Assembly: GCA_050187415.1 (NCBI GenBank)
Contig: JBFWXN010000024.1
Span: forward strand, 1-64,000
Source: Ga0077555 sp050187415
GTDB taxonomy: Bacteria; Pseudomonadota; Alphaproteobacteria; Rhizobiales; Hyphomicrobiaceae
DNA length: 64,000 nucleotides
Reading direction: 5' to 3'
Made by a program: the position numbers and the translations under genes. Below are positions 48,376 to 57,819 of this stretch, in pieces (position 1 is the stretch's first letter; each line of letters begins with the position of its first letter). The notes below the pieces were generated by a model. That model was given only the letters and a program-made list of their open reading frames with translations, made no database searches and was not told the DNA's origin.

Positions 48376-49902
48376 TTGGCCGTTTCTTCTCGATTGAGCG
48401 GTGAAGGCGCGCTCGGACGGTGGGTACGGTCGGCATGGGCCATCCCCCTGTTCACGGCGGTGTTGGGATTGGCCGCGCGCCTCTACGGCCTCGGCGGCAA
48501 GCCGCTTTGGTATGACGAGGTGCTGACGCTCAAGCGAGCCACGCTGCCCCTTGGCGACCTGATCGCGGACTCGTTCCACAACAAGCACTATCCGCTCTAC
48601 TTTCTCCTGACGAAACCGCTGGCGACAACGACCGATTGGTCGGAGGCCACGCTGCGCATTCCGGCTTGCGTATTCGGGGCCGTGAGCGTGTTGATGGCAG
48701 CACGGATTGCGCACGCGGTGGCTGGCGGGTGGGCGGCCCTTACCGCCGGCGCTTTGATGGCTCTGTCGCCGCTCGAGGTCCAGTACGGGCAGGAGGCCCG
48801 CCCATACACGCTCGCATCCGCTGCGATCCTGATCGCTACCTGGGGACTGGTACGAACGCTCGGCACGCAGGTCGCGCCCATCGGTGCGGCTCAGTCGGGA
48901 CAGCGGACAGGATGGCTCGCCTACGGGCTCGGCATGGCCGTCGCTCTCAATACGATCGGAGCCGCGGCGCCTTGCTTTGTCGCGATCAACGTCAGCGTCC
49001 TGGCACTTGCAGGCTCGAAGCGCCTTCCGCCCGACTGGCCGCTGCGCACCTGGCTGCTGACCAATCTGGCGGTGCTGGTCATGTGGCTGCCCGGACTGAT
49101 GGCACTGATGGTTGCCAGTTCGGGAGACGCGAGCCGCGGTCTGAACTGGGTGCCGCCCTTCACGTTGCAGCTCGCACGAACGGTTCTTGCGTCGCTCTAC
49201 ATGTTTCAACTCTCGGATCTGCTGACGTTCGAGCGACTGTCCGCGCCCGTACCGCTGCTCGGCTTCTCGGTCCTCGCGCTTGCTGGCGCCGGAGGCGTGC
49301 TAGCGATGCGCTCGCGGCTTGCATTCCTGCTGGTCGGGCTTGCCGTTGCGATGCCCGCGACGCTCGTGCTGATCTCGCTCGCAAAGCCGCTGTTCGTGCC
49401 TCGCTATCTGCTTTGGGGCACGGGGCCCTATTTTATTCTGGCGGGTATCGGACTTGCGTCTATCGGGCCCGTGGCGCTGAGGGCGGCGGTCGCGATTGCA
49501 GTGATGTGCGGCGCAGCCGTCTCGCTCGCTCCGTACTACGCCGTCGAGGCCAAGCCACGTTGGGACCTCGCGGCCGCGTACCTCGCGCAGCATTCGGCGC
49601 CCGGCGATGCGGGCGTCGTCAGCAGCGGTCTCGCTCGCCTGATGCTCGGCACGTACGCGGCGCGGACGCGGCGCGATGCGCTCGGCGTGCTCGAGTTGGA
49701 TTCGCGGGACCAGATCATGAGCAAGTTCGCTCGTGGAGCCAACGTCTGGGTCATCTATGGCCGCGCGGGCCAAGGCGGCAACCTGATCACCCGGGAGATG
49801 TTCGCGGCCAGATGGGCCGAACTCGGGCCGCCGCGGCAGTCTGCAACATTCGGGCGTCACATCGTCATATGGAGGCACGCGCGAGACCCGGCTTCTCGGT
49901 GA
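48376..49902 (+). CDS. Membrane glycosyltransferase of the GT39/ArnT type
   Basis: A 508-residue protein with about 10-12 membrane helices. The first periplasmic loop has KPLWYDEVLTLKR, where the DE pair is the catalytic motif of PMT/ArnT enzymes that use polyprenyl-phosphate sugars. NKHYPLYFLLTKPL and LSPLEVQYGQEARPY are also typical of the fold. It likely attaches a sugar to a lipid or protein outside the membrane. Start codon is TTG at 48376; an RBS is not evident. Confidence 0.84.
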   Translation: MAVSSRLSGEGALGRWVRSAWAIPLFTAVLGLAARLYGLGGKPLWYDEVLTLKRATLPLGDLIADSFHNKHYPLYFLLTKPLATTTDWSEATLRIPACVFGAVSVLMAARIAHAVAGGWAALTAGALMALSPLEVQYGQEARPYTLASAAILIATWGLVRTLGTQVAPIGAAQSGQRTGWLAYGLGMAVALNTIGAAAPCFVAINVSVLALAGSKRLPPDWPLRTWLLTNLAVLVMWLPGLMALMVASSGDASRGLNWVPPFTLQLARTVLASLYMFQLSDLLTFERLSAPVPLLGFSVLALAGAGGVLAMRSRLAFLLVGLAVAMPATLVLISLAKPLFVPRYLLWGTGPYFILAGIGLASIGPVALRAAVAIAVMCGAAVSLAPYYAVEAKPRWDLAAAYLAQHSAPGDAGVVSSGLARLMLGTYAARTRRDALGVLELDSRDQIMSKFARGANVWVIYGRAGQGGNLITREMFAARWAELGPPRQSATFGRHIVIWRHARDPASR

Positions 49903-49911
49903 GCCCTCGCG

Positions 49912-50658
49912 TCAGTTGACACCGACCGCTTTGCTCATGGTCGAGCCAATTTCGGCGTGAATGACCAGATCGGCGATATCGTCCTGATCGGTCGCGTCCC
50001 GGTTGACGATGGCGTACTTCGCGCCGAGGCGCTTGGCCATGACTGGAAAGCCTGCGGCCGGGTAGACCACCAGCGACGAGCCGAGCGTGATCATCAGGTC
50101 GGCCTGACGGGTGACGTCGTGAGCACGCTCCATGGCGTCCTCGGGCATGGACTGACCGAATGAGATGGTCGCCGTCTTGAGAAGACCGCCGCACGCCATG
50201 CATTTCGGCAGGGTCTCGTTGTCGGCGAAGATCTGCCTCACCCAGTCGAGCTCGTGGCGGCGTTTGCAATCGAGGCAGGCGGCGTAGGTGGTATTGCCAT
50301 GCAGCTCGATCACCTTGTCGTCCGGGACGCCCGACGCCTGATGCAAACCGTCGATGTTTTGTGTGATGATGGCGAGCATCCTGCCGTCCGCGACAAGCCG
50401 GGCGAGGGCGCGGTGACCGGCGTTCGGCTCGGCCTTGCGCATGGTCTCGTCCGTGGCGAATTTGCGGCGCCAGCTCTCCCGACGCATCTCATCGGACGCG
50501 AGGAAATCCTGGAACTCGATCGGCTGATATTTGGTCCAGATACCGCCGGGCGACCGGAAATCCGGGATGCCGGACTCGGTCGAGATGCCGGCGCCCGTGA
50601 ACGCCACGATACGCCGGGCCTCGCTGATCATGCGCTTCAGCTCTTCGACCTCGGACAT
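49912..50658 (-). CDS. NAD-dependent protein deacylase, Sir2 family
   Basis: A 248-residue sirtuin. The NAD-binding region has FTGAGISTESGIPDFRS (residues 20-36), TQNIDGLHQASG and catalytic His120 in ELHGN. The zinc site is Cys128, Cys131, Cys153 and Cys156. The C-terminal GSSLVVYPAAGFPVMAK and IVNRD are also family motifs. It lacks the Tyr-Arg acyl-pocket pair of CobB-type desuccinylases in the region I can see, so deacetylation is the default. The ATG at 50658 follows GAGGGAGGGCGAGCC. It overlaps nothing and diverges from leuS. Confidence 0.93.
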   Translation of the reverse strand: MSEVEELKRMISEARRIVAFTGAGISTESGIPDFRSPGGIWTKYQPIEFQDFLASDEMRRESWRRKFATDETMRKAEPNAGHRALARLVADGRMLAIITQNIDGLHQASGVPDDKVIELHGNTTYAACLDCKRRHELDWVRQIFADNETLPKCMACGGLLKTATISFGQSMPEDAMERAHDVTRQADLMITLGSSLVVYPAAGFPVMAKRLGAKYAIVNRDATDQDDIADLVIHAEIGSTMSKAVGVN

Positions 50659-50870
50659 GGCTCGCCCTCCCTCGTGCGCATCCAACCGCGGACAGGCTAA
50701 CCGGAACGTCTGCCGGCGTCACGAGCACCATGGCCTGCATGACGCCGCGAATGTTCAGAATGGGCCCGGTGCGCCCGTTGATGCGCCTGCCGCCGCTGCC
50801 GCGCCTTGACCAGACCCCCTGTTCGGCCGCATTACGGCGACAAACGTCTGGATTGATGCGGAATCGCCCC

Positions 50871-53513
50871 ATGGCTACCGAACGGTACAACGCGCCCGAG
50901 CGCGAGCGGCATTGGCAGAAGGTATGGGAGGAGAAGCAAACCTTCCTCACCAAGACGGATACGTCTCGACCGAAATGCTATGTGCTCGAGATGTTCCCGT
51001 ACCCATCCGGCCGCATCCACATGGGGCATGTCCGTAACTACGCAATGGGCGACGTGCTGGCGCGATTCAAGCGCGCGAAGGGTTTCAACGTGCTGCATCC
51101 CATGGGCTGGGACGCTTTCGGCATGCCAGCCGAGAACGCGGCCATGGAACGCAAGACGCACCCCAAGGCCTGGACATACGAAAATATCGCCGCGATGAAG
51201 GGACAGCTCAAATCGATGGGTCTGTCGCTCGACTGGTCGCGCGAGGTGGCAACCTGCGATCCGTCGTACTACGTCCACCAGCAGCGCATCTTCCTCGACA
51301 TGCTGGCCGACGACCTGGCCTATCGACGCAAGGCCAAGGTCAACTGGGATCCGGTCGACCAGACCGTACTGGCCAACGAGCAGGTTATCGATGGGCGCGG
51401 CTGGCGCTCCGGCGCGCTGGTCGAGCAACAGGAGCGCGAACAATGGGCGTTCCGCATCACACAATATACGCAGGACCTGCTCGACGCGCTCGGCACGCTG
51501 GAGAAATGGCCCGAGAAAGTACGCCTGATGCAGGAGAACTGGATCGGGCGGTCCGAGGGCCTGATGCTGCGCTGGCGCCTGGACCCGGCGACGGCGCCGG
51601 AGGGGCAATCCGAGCTTCAGGTTTTCACGACGCGGCCGGACACGCTGTTCGGTGCCTCGTTCATGGCGATCGCGGCCGATCATCCACTGGCGAAGGCCGC
51701 GGCGGAGAAGGACGCAAAGCTCGCAGCGTTTTGCGAGGAATGCCGGCGCATGGGTACGTCGCTGGCCGAGATCGAGCAGGCGGAAAAGATCGGTTACGAT
51801 ACAGGCATCAAGGCAGTGCATCCGTTCGATTCGAACTGGAGCGTACCGGTCTACGTCGCGAACTTCGTGCTGATGGACTATGGCACGGGTGCCATCTTCG
51901 GCTGCCCCGGCCACGATCAGCGCGACATCGACTTCGCCAAGAAGTACGGGCTGCCCATCATTCCCGTGGTTGCACCGAAAGATGAGCCGAAGCGCAGCCA
52001 GGCGATCGCCAAGGTGCATGAAGGCGCGGCTTATCTCGACGACGGGGAAATGGTCAATTCGCGCTTCCTGGATGGCCTGACGACAGATGCGGCCTTCGAC
52101 GAGGTTGCCAGTCGCCTCGAAAAGGAAATCCTCGCCGGACAGCCGGTTGCCGAGCGGAAGGTGAACTATCGCCTGCGAGACTGGGGCATTTCACGTCAGC
52201 GGTACTGGGGCTGCCCGATCCCGGTCGTGCACTGTGACGATTGCGGCATCGTTCCTGTGCCCATAGATCAGTTGCCGGTGACGCTACCGGACGACGCGAC
52301 GTTCGATCTGCCCGGCAATCCGCTCGACCGACACCCAAAGTGGAAGCACGTCGACTGTCCGAAGTGCGCCAAGCCGGCGACCCGCGAGACCGACACCATG
52401 GACACGTTCGTCGACTCGTCCTGGTACTTCGCGCGGTTCACCGCACCCGACGCGGCCACGCCGACGGATCAGGCGGCGCTCGATTACTGGATGCCGGTCG
52501 ACCAGTATATCGGCGGCATCGAGCACGCCATCCTGCATCTCCTCTATTCGCGCTTCTTCTATCGCGCGATGGGGGAAACCGGCCATGGCGGCAAGCGCAA
52601 CCTACGCGAGCCTTTTGCCGCTCTGTTCACGCAGGGCATGGTCGTGCACGAGACGTATCGCCGGGCCAACGTCGAGCCGCCACAGTGGCTGCTGCCGACA
52701 GAGGTGAGGATCGAGGGTGACGGCGACAAGCGGCGTGCCGTCGAACTTGCGAGCGGCGCGCCCGCCGTGATCGGCTCGATCGAGAAAATGTCGAAGTCGA
52801 AAAAGAACCTGGTCGATCCCGACGACATCATCGCGAACTTCGGCGCCGATTGCGCGCGCTGGTTCATGCTCTCGGACAGCCCACCAGAGCGTGACGTGAT
52901 CTGGACCGAAGCCGGCGTCGCGAGCGCGGGTCGATTTATGCAGCGCGTGTGGCGACTGGTCGATTTCGCTGAGGAGAAAGCGGCTGCAAAGGGGGCGCCG
53001 AAACCCGGAACGTTCGGGCCCGATGCGATTGCCCTCCGGCGGGCCGCACACAAGGCGCTGGACCAGGTCGGGCGTAACATCGAGGCGCTGCGCTTCAACG
53101 TGGCCGTGGCGCAGCTTTACGAACTCTCTAATGCTCTCACGGAGGCTTTCAACAAAACGGGTGATGGGCTCGCATGGGCGCAACGCGAGGCGCTCGAGTT
53201 GCTGGTGCAAATGCTGTCGCCCATGATGCCGCACCTCGGCGAAGAGTGCTGGGCGAGGCTTGGCTACAACACCCTTCTGGCAGAACAGCCGTGGCCGGCC
53301 TTGGAGGGGGGGCTGCTCGTTGACGATACCGTCGTCATTGCCGTACAGGTCAATGGTAAACGCCGCGCTGAGCTGACCGTCAGCCGTACTGCTGGCAGTG
53401 GCGAAGTGGAGGCTGCCGCAATGGCGCTGGATTCGGTGGTTAGGGCCTTGGAAGGTCGGAAACCGAAGAAGGTGATCGTGGTGCCACAGAGGATCGTCAA
53501 TGTCGTGGTGTGA
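50871..53513 (+). CDS. leuS: Leucyl-tRNA synthetase
   Basis: An 880-residue class Ia synthetase. The HIGH motif is PYPSGRIHMGHVRNY near residue 42, the KMSKS motif is EKMSKSKKN, and the CP1 editing domain with TTRPDTLFGASFMA (around residue 248) is intact. The length is normal for bacterial LeuRS. The ATG at 50871 (MATERYNAPERE) is the family-like start; the open frame upstream is not conserved. Its stop overlaps lptE by 14 bases, so leuS, lptE and holA are one unit. Confidence 0.98.
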   Translation: MATERYNAPERERHWQKVWEEKQTFLTKTDTSRPKCYVLEMFPYPSGRIHMGHVRNYAMGDVLARFKRAKGFNVLHPMGWDAFGMPAENAAMERKTHPKAWTYENIAAMKGQLKSMGLSLDWSREVATCDPSYYVHQQRIFLDMLADDLAYRRKAKVNWDPVDQTVLANEQVIDGRGWRSGALVEQQEREQWAFRITQYTQDLLDALGTLEKWPEKVRLMQENWIGRSEGLMLRWRLDPATAPEGQSELQVFTTRPDTLFGASFMAIAADHPLAKAAAEKDAKLAAFCEECRRMGTSLAEIEQAEKIGYDTGIKAVHPFDSNWSVPVYVANFVLMDYGTGAIFGCPGHDQRDIDFAKKYGLPIIPVVAPKDEPKRSQAIAKVHEGAAYLDDGEMVNSRFLDGLTTDAAFDEVASRLEKEILAGQPVAERKVNYRLRDWGISRQRYWGCPIPVVHCDDCGIVPVPIDQLPVTLPDDATFDLPGNPLDRHPKWKHVDCPKCAKPATRETDTMDTFVDSSWYFARFTAPDAATPTDQAALDYWMPVDQYIGGIEHAILHLLYSRFFYRAMGETGHGGKRNLREPFAALFTQGMVVHETYRRANVEPPQWLLPTEVRIEGDGDKRRAVELASGAPAVIGSIEKMSKSKKNLVDPDDIIANFGADCARWFMLSDSPPERDVIWTEAGVASAGRFMQRVWRLVDFAEEKAAAKGAPKPGTFGPDAIALRRAAHKALDQVGRNIEALRFNVAVAQLYELSNALTEAFNKTGDGLAWAQREALELLVQMLSPMMPHLGEECWARLGYNTLLAEQPWPALEGGLLVDDTVVIAVQVNGKRRAELTVSRTAGSGEVEAAAMALDSVVRALEGRKPKKVIVVPQRIVNVVV

Positions 53514-54063
53514 ACCGCGTGGCTGCAGCAGACGGCGCCCGAGACGCGGGAAAGCTGTTGGCGTGGCTGCGGGTTTGGCCCTGCTTCTGGTCGGCGGTTG
53601 CTCGGGTGGTGACGGCTTCCGCCCGATGTATGCCGCTACAGCGACGTCGCCGGGCGTACAGGAAAAGCTCGCAAAGATCGATGTCGCGCCGATTCCAAGC
53701 CGCGTCGGACAGCGGCTTCGTAACGAGTTGATCTTCGAGAAAACCGGTGGAGGGCTGCCGGAAAAGCCCGAGTATCGCCTGGAAATCGTCATTCGCGAGG
53801 CTTTGGCCTCGACGCTCGTGACATCGACCGGCGAAGCCCAGAGCCAGATTTACACACTGGACGCGAACTTCAGGCTGGTGCGCCTCAACGACAAGAAGGT
53901 CGTGTTCCAGGGCGCGAGCCATGGTCGCGCCGGGTTCGAGCGCTTCCAGCAGATCTATTCGAATGTTCGCGCGCGGGACGACGCCGAGAACCGCGCTGCG
54001 CGAACCGTTGCCGACGATATCAAGACCCGGCTCGCGGCCACGCTTTCGAGCAACCGCATTTGA
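53500..54063 (+). CDS. lptE: LPS-assembly lipoprotein LptE
   Basis: A 187-residue outer-membrane lipoprotein. The N-terminus is basic (CSRRRPRRGK), followed by the signal helix VGVAAGLALLLVGGC with the lipobox Cys34. The mature protein has FRPMYA, the beta-strand NELIFEK and the long C-terminal helices typical of LptE. It plugs the LptD barrel to place lipopolysaccharide in the outer membrane. The start overlaps the end of leuS by 14 bases. Confidence 0.88.
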   Translation: MSWCEPRGCSRRRPRRGKAVGVAAGLALLLVGGCSGGDGFRPMYAATATSPGVQEKLAKIDVAPIPSRVGQRLRNELIFEKTGGGLPEKPEYRLEIVIREALASTLVTSTGEAQSQIYTLDANFRLVRLNDKKVVFQGASHGRAGFERFQQIYSNVRARDDAENRAARTVADDIKTRLAATLSSNRI

Positions 54064-54141
54064 TATCGTCCTCAATGACGCGTAGTGGTTGAGCGGCCGG
54101 CTGCCTGGCCTGCGCATCAAGAACGCGACACGCTGATACGC

Positions 54142-55197
54142 ATGGTTTCCATCAAGCCCGCACAGGCCAACTCATTCCTGTCGAAGCCGGATGCCAAATT
54201 CAGGGCAATCCTGTTCTATGGTCCGGACTCGGGGATGGTGGGCGAGCGAGCGCAGAAGCTTGCCGCCTTGCTCGCAGCACGAGAGCAGCCGCCCGGCGAG
54301 GTCGTCAGGCTCGACGACACCGACCTCGAAGGTAACCCCGATCGACTTTTGGTCGAACTGTTGACCGTCCCCATGTTCGGCGGCAGGAAAATCGTGCGAA
54401 CCAGCACGAGCCGACGCGTCACGGCGGCGACGCTGCAGCCTCTTCTCGAAGGCGGTGAGCTGGAGGGCACGCTGATCGTCGAGGCCGGCGCTCTTCGAAA
54501 CGACGACAAGCTCAAGGCAATGTTCGAGAAGAGCGCGGTCGCCGCAGCCGTTGTTTGCTATGCCGACGAGAGCACCTCTCTGGACGGCCTCGTAAGCGAT
54601 GTGCTGAAGGACACGGGGCTAGAGATTGCACCGGAGGCGCGGCAGGAACTGGTCGACCGCCTCGGCGCAGATCGAGCGCTCTCGCGGTCGGAGATCGAGA
54701 AGCTCACGCTCTATGCCCATGGTAAGGGTCGTATTGCTCTCGAGGACGTGGAAGCGGTCGTAGGAGACGCGTCGGACCTTACGGTAGACCTCGTCGTAAC
54801 CGCGGCCGCGACCGGCGACGTCGGCCGAGCACTCGAAGAGTGCGATCGAGCTGTCGCGAGCGGTGAGAACCCGCAGTCCGTGATGCTCGCGGCGGAGCGG
54901 CACTTTCACAGGTTGCATAAGCTGAAGACCGGCGTGGATGCGGGCCGGACTTTCGACGAGCTTGTCCGCTTCATGCGGCCGCCGCTGCCGTTCAAGGCGA
55001 AATCGGAACTGGAGAGGCAGCTACGACTCTGGTCGGCCGAGCGCGCCGGCGTGGCACTCGCCCGGATAACGGAAGCCGTTCGCCGCGCCCGCACGACCGG
55101 CGCGGACGAAGCGGTCATCGCCGAACGACTGCTGATCGAAATAGCGCGACTCGCGCGGGCCGGAACGGGCGCCGGCGCACGACGCTCTGCGCCGTAA
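54142..55197 (+). CDS. holA: DNA polymerase III, delta subunit
   Basis: A 351-residue clamp-loader subunit that opens the sliding clamp. It has AILFYGPDSGMVGERAQKLAALL (degenerate P-loop region), VPMFGGRKIVRT, and the C-terminal collar domain. The start at 54142 (MVSIKPAQANSFL) fits the family; the frame upstream is not homologous. It lies 78 bases after lptE. The order leuS-lptE-holA is typical of alphaproteobacteria. Confidence 0.94.
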   Translation: MVSIKPAQANSFLSKPDAKFRAILFYGPDSGMVGERAQKLAALLAAREQPPGEVVRLDDTDLEGNPDRLLVELLTVPMFGGRKIVRTSTSRRVTAATLQPLLEGGELEGTLIVEAGALRNDDKLKAMFEKSAVAAAVVCYADESTSLDGLVSDVLKDTGLEIAPEARQELVDRLGADRALSRSEIEKLTLYAHGKGRIALEDVEAVVGDASDLTVDLVVTAAATGDVGRALEECDRAVASGENPQSVMLAAERHFHRLHKLKTGVDAGRTFDELVRFMRPPLPFKAKSELERQLRLWSAERAGVALARITEAVRRARTTGADEAVIAERLLIEIARLARAGTGAGARRSAP

Positions 55198-55299
55198 GCG
55201 CGCTGCATCGTTCTTGCCGATGCCGCGCAAAGGCCGCACTTGTCGCCATAGCCTCCCCCCCTATACGGTGCGCCGGCAATTCACAGGGATAGATCGATC

Positions 55300-56292
55300 A
55301 TGGCGGACAGCAGCTTCGACGTCGTCGGCATCGGCAATGCCATTGTCGATGTCATCGCGCACTGCAACGACGCATTCCTTGCCGAGCATGGTGCCATCAA
55401 GGGCCACATGCGGCTGGTCGATGCCGCGACCGTCGACTCTCTTTACAAGGCCATGGGGCGGTCGATCGAAATTTCAGGAGGATCGACCGCGAATACCATG
55501 GCGGGGCTTGCCTCGTTCGGCGGGAAGGCGGGATTCATCGGGAAGGTCGCGGACGATGAACTGGGCCACTGCTTCGCGCGCGACATCCGCGCGGCAGGCG
55601 TTGTGTTCCGCACGCCGCCGACAATGGGCGGTCAACCGACCGCTCGATCGCTGATCCTGGTGACACCGGACGGCGAGCGAACGATGAACACGTTCCTTGG
55701 CGTGAGCCCCGAGCTCAATCACGGAGAGGTCGACGCAGAATTGGTGGCCGGAGCCCGGATCGTCTACTTGGAGGGCTACTTGTTCGACCGCCCGGAAGCC
55801 AAGACCGCGTTCCGGCAGGCAGCAGGTATCGCGAAGGGCGCGGGACGCAAGGTGGCGCTGACGCTGTCGGACTCGTTCTGCGTGGAGCGTCACAGGGCAG
55901 AGTTCCTAGACCTCATTCGCGGCGACGTGGACATCCTGTTCGCCAACGAGGCGGAGATCACCTCGCTCTATCGCGTTGCAGGTTTCGATGAAGCGGCACG
56001 ACAGGCGCGCACAGACTGCGAGCTTGCGGTGCTTACCCGAAGTGCCAAAGGATCGCTGATTCTGCAGGGCGAGAAAGCGGTCACGGTGGCGCCAGAGCCG
56101 GTTGCGCGGGTCGTAGACACGACCGGTGCCGGCGATCTCTATGCGGCGGGCTTCCTTTATGGCTTGACCACGGGCAAGCCTCTGGAAACGTGTGGCCGGC
56201 TCGGCAGCCTGGCGGCGTCAGAGATCATCAGTCACGTCGGTGCACGGTCCGAGACGCCGCTTGCCAAACTCGCCGCTTCAAAGGGTCTCTGA
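55300..56292 (+). CDS. Adenosine kinase, PfkB family
   Basis: A 330-residue ribokinase-fold sugar kinase. The N-terminal VGIGNAIVDVIAHC, the GGSTANTMAGLASFGGKAGFIGKV substrate motif, and the C-terminal DTTGAGDLYAAGFLYGL with the catalytic Asp are characteristic. In alphaproteobacteria such proteins are annotated as adenosine kinases (AdoK-like); the exact nucleoside or sugar cannot be read from sequence. The ATG at 55300 is preceded by weak RBS-like sequence. It converges on coaA. Confidence 0.86.
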   Translation: MADSSFDVVGIGNAIVDVIAHCNDAFLAEHGAIKGHMRLVDAATVDSLYKAMGRSIEISGGSTANTMAGLASFGGKAGFIGKVADDELGHCFARDIRAAGVVFRTPPTMGGQPTARSLILVTPDGERTMNTFLGVSPELNHGEVDAELVAGARIVYLEGYLFDRPEAKTAFRQAAGIAKGAGRKVALTLSDSFCVERHRAEFLDLIRGDVDILFANEAEITSLYRVAGFDEAARQARTDCELAVLTRSAKGSLILQGEKAVTVAPEPVARVVDTTGAGDLYAAGFLYGLTTGKPLETCGRLGSLAASEIISHVGARSETPLAKLAASKGL

Positions 56293-56342
56293 GGCAACGC
56301 GAACCCGCACGGATCAGCTCCGGGCCCGCTGTCTCCGTCGCG

Positions 56343-57302
56343 TCAAATTCGTCTCAACAGTACGCTCTCGACCCGATGATTGGCGCCTTTGCGAAGGATC
56401 AGACTGGCGCGCTGCCGGGTTGGCAGGATGTTTTCGGAGAGGTTCACCTTGTTGATGGTATTCCAGATTTCATAGGCTCGCTGCTCGGCCGCGTCGTCGC
56501 TGAGTTGCGCATACCGATGGAAATACGCGGCTGGATCCCGGAATGCGGTCTTCCTTAGCCGCATGAAGCGAGTGACATACCAACGTTCGATGACCGCCGG
56601 ATCGGCGTCGATGTAAATCGAGAAATCGAAGAAATCGGAGACGAATGGAATTGCCTCGCCATCCCGCGGCAGGCGTGCTGGCTGCAGGACGTTGAGACCC
56701 TCCACGATCAGGATGTCCGGATGCTCGATGATCGTCTCCTGCCCCGGCACGATGTCGTAGTGGAAATGCGAATAGACGGGGGCGCTCACGCGATTGACGC
56801 CCGCCTTGATGTCACCGAGGAAATTGAGGAGCCGAGGCAGGTCAAAACTCTCGGGGAATCCCTTGCGGTGCATGATGCCGCGCGCTTCCAGCTCGGCATT
56901 CGGCAACAGGAAGCCGTCCGTCGTGATCAGATCCACTCGGGGGTGATCGGGCCAGCGCGCGAGTAGCGCCTTCAAGACGCGGGCCGTCGTGCTCTTGCCC
57001 ACCGCGACCGATCCGGCGCAACCGATCACGAAGGGGACGCGGCCGTCCTTCCGGCCCAGAAAGCGCGACGTGACCGTGTGCAATTCCTGCGAGGCCGCCA
57101 CATAGAGATTGAGCAGGCGCGACAGCGGAAGATAGACCTCCTCGACATCGGCCATCGACAGTTCCTCGATGATGCCGGAGAGGGATTCGAGATCGCGGGG
57201 CACGAGCGTCATCGGCGTATCGGCGCGCAGACGAGCCCATTCCTCGCGCGAGAAATGACGGTAGGGCGAATATTGCAGGGCGGCGAACTGTTCCGGTCTC
57301 AT
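56343..57302 (-). CDS. coaA: Pantothenate kinase, type I
   Basis: A 319-residue kinase that carries out the first step of coenzyme A synthesis. The P-loop is GCAGSVAVGKST, followed by DLITTDGFLLPN, HRKGFPESFDLP and SFIYSHFHYDI-like segments; C-terminal ETIIEHPDILIVEGLNVLQ is also typical. The ATG at 57302 (MRPEQFAALQYSPYRHFSR) is the family start; the upstream frame to 57578 overlaps hisE. hisE lies 64 bases upstream on the same strand. Confidence 0.95.
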   Translation of the reverse strand: MRPEQFAALQYSPYRHFSREEWARLRADTPMTLVPRDLESLSGIIEELSMADVEEVYLPLSRLLNLYVAASQELHTVTSRFLGRKDGRVPFVIGCAGSVAVGKSTTARVLKALLARWPDHPRVDLITTDGFLLPNAELEARGIMHRKGFPESFDLPRLLNFLGDIKAGVNRVSAPVYSHFHYDIVPGQETIIEHPDILIVEGLNVLQPARLPRDGEAIPFVSDFFDFSIYIDADPAVIERWYVTRFMRLRKTAFRDPAAYFHRYAQLSDDAAEQRAYEIWNTINKVNLSENILPTRQRASLILRKGANHRVESVLLRRI

Positions 57303-57366
57303 GGACTCAGACTCCAGCACCTCCTCCGACGCACGCATTCCGTTTCCAATTCCAAATGTGCGCCGA

Positions 57367-57687
57367 TCATGCGTTCCGAGCAGCCTTTTCCTCGAGGCCC
57401 GATGTGCCACCCCTGGCGTCCAGGACAGCCAAGACGTCAGCCAGCCTGATGTCCCGCGACTCGAGCAGGACAAGCAAGTGATAGAGCAAGTCGGCTGCCT
57501 CTGCCTTGAGCGCCGTGTCGTCCTGGTGAACGGCGGCAATGACGGTCTCGACTGCTTCCTCGCCAAACTTCCTGGCACAGCGTGCCGTGCCGGCGTCGAG
57601 AAGTTGGCGAGTGTACGACTTGTCCGCCGCCGCGTGGCGCCGCGCCCGGATCGTTGCCTCTAGTCGCTGGATCGTATCGCTTGCCAT
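57367..57687 (-). CDS. hisE: Phosphoribosyl-ATP diphosphatase
   Basis: A 106-residue all-alpha pyrophosphohydrolase that carries out step 2 of histidine synthesis. KFGEEAVETVIAAVHQDD and EAADLLYHLLVLL hold the metal-binding Glu/Asp residues (MazG-like fold). In this order hisE often ends the his operon and precedes coaA; the other his genes are not in the window. Confidence 0.93.
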   Translation of the reverse strand: MASDTIQRLEATIRARRHAAADKSYTRQLLDAGTARCARKFGEEAVETVIAAVHQDDTALKAEAADLLYHLLVLLESRDIRLADVLAVLDARGGTSGLEEKAARNA

Positions 57688-57760
57688 AGGTTTCCTGCCT
57701 CAGCATGCCCGTCGACGGGGTATCGACACGAGGCGACCCTCATCGTCAAGTCGTAACCCG

Positions 57761-57796
57761 GAAAAAAGAAAAGGGCCCGCGCTGTCGGGCCCTTTT
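57761..57796 (-). terminator. Bidirectional intrinsic terminator, hisE/parB boundary
   Basis: AAAAGGGCCCG (57769-57779) pairs perfectly with CGGGCCCTTTT (57786-57796) across CGCTGT, an 11-bp stem. On the minus strand, the stem is followed by a T-rich run (57768-57761) ending the parAB transcript; T-rich ends on both strands could also work on plus-strand transcripts. Confidence 0.88.
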
Positions 57797-57819
57797 GGTT
57801 GCATATCACCTTTGGCGCG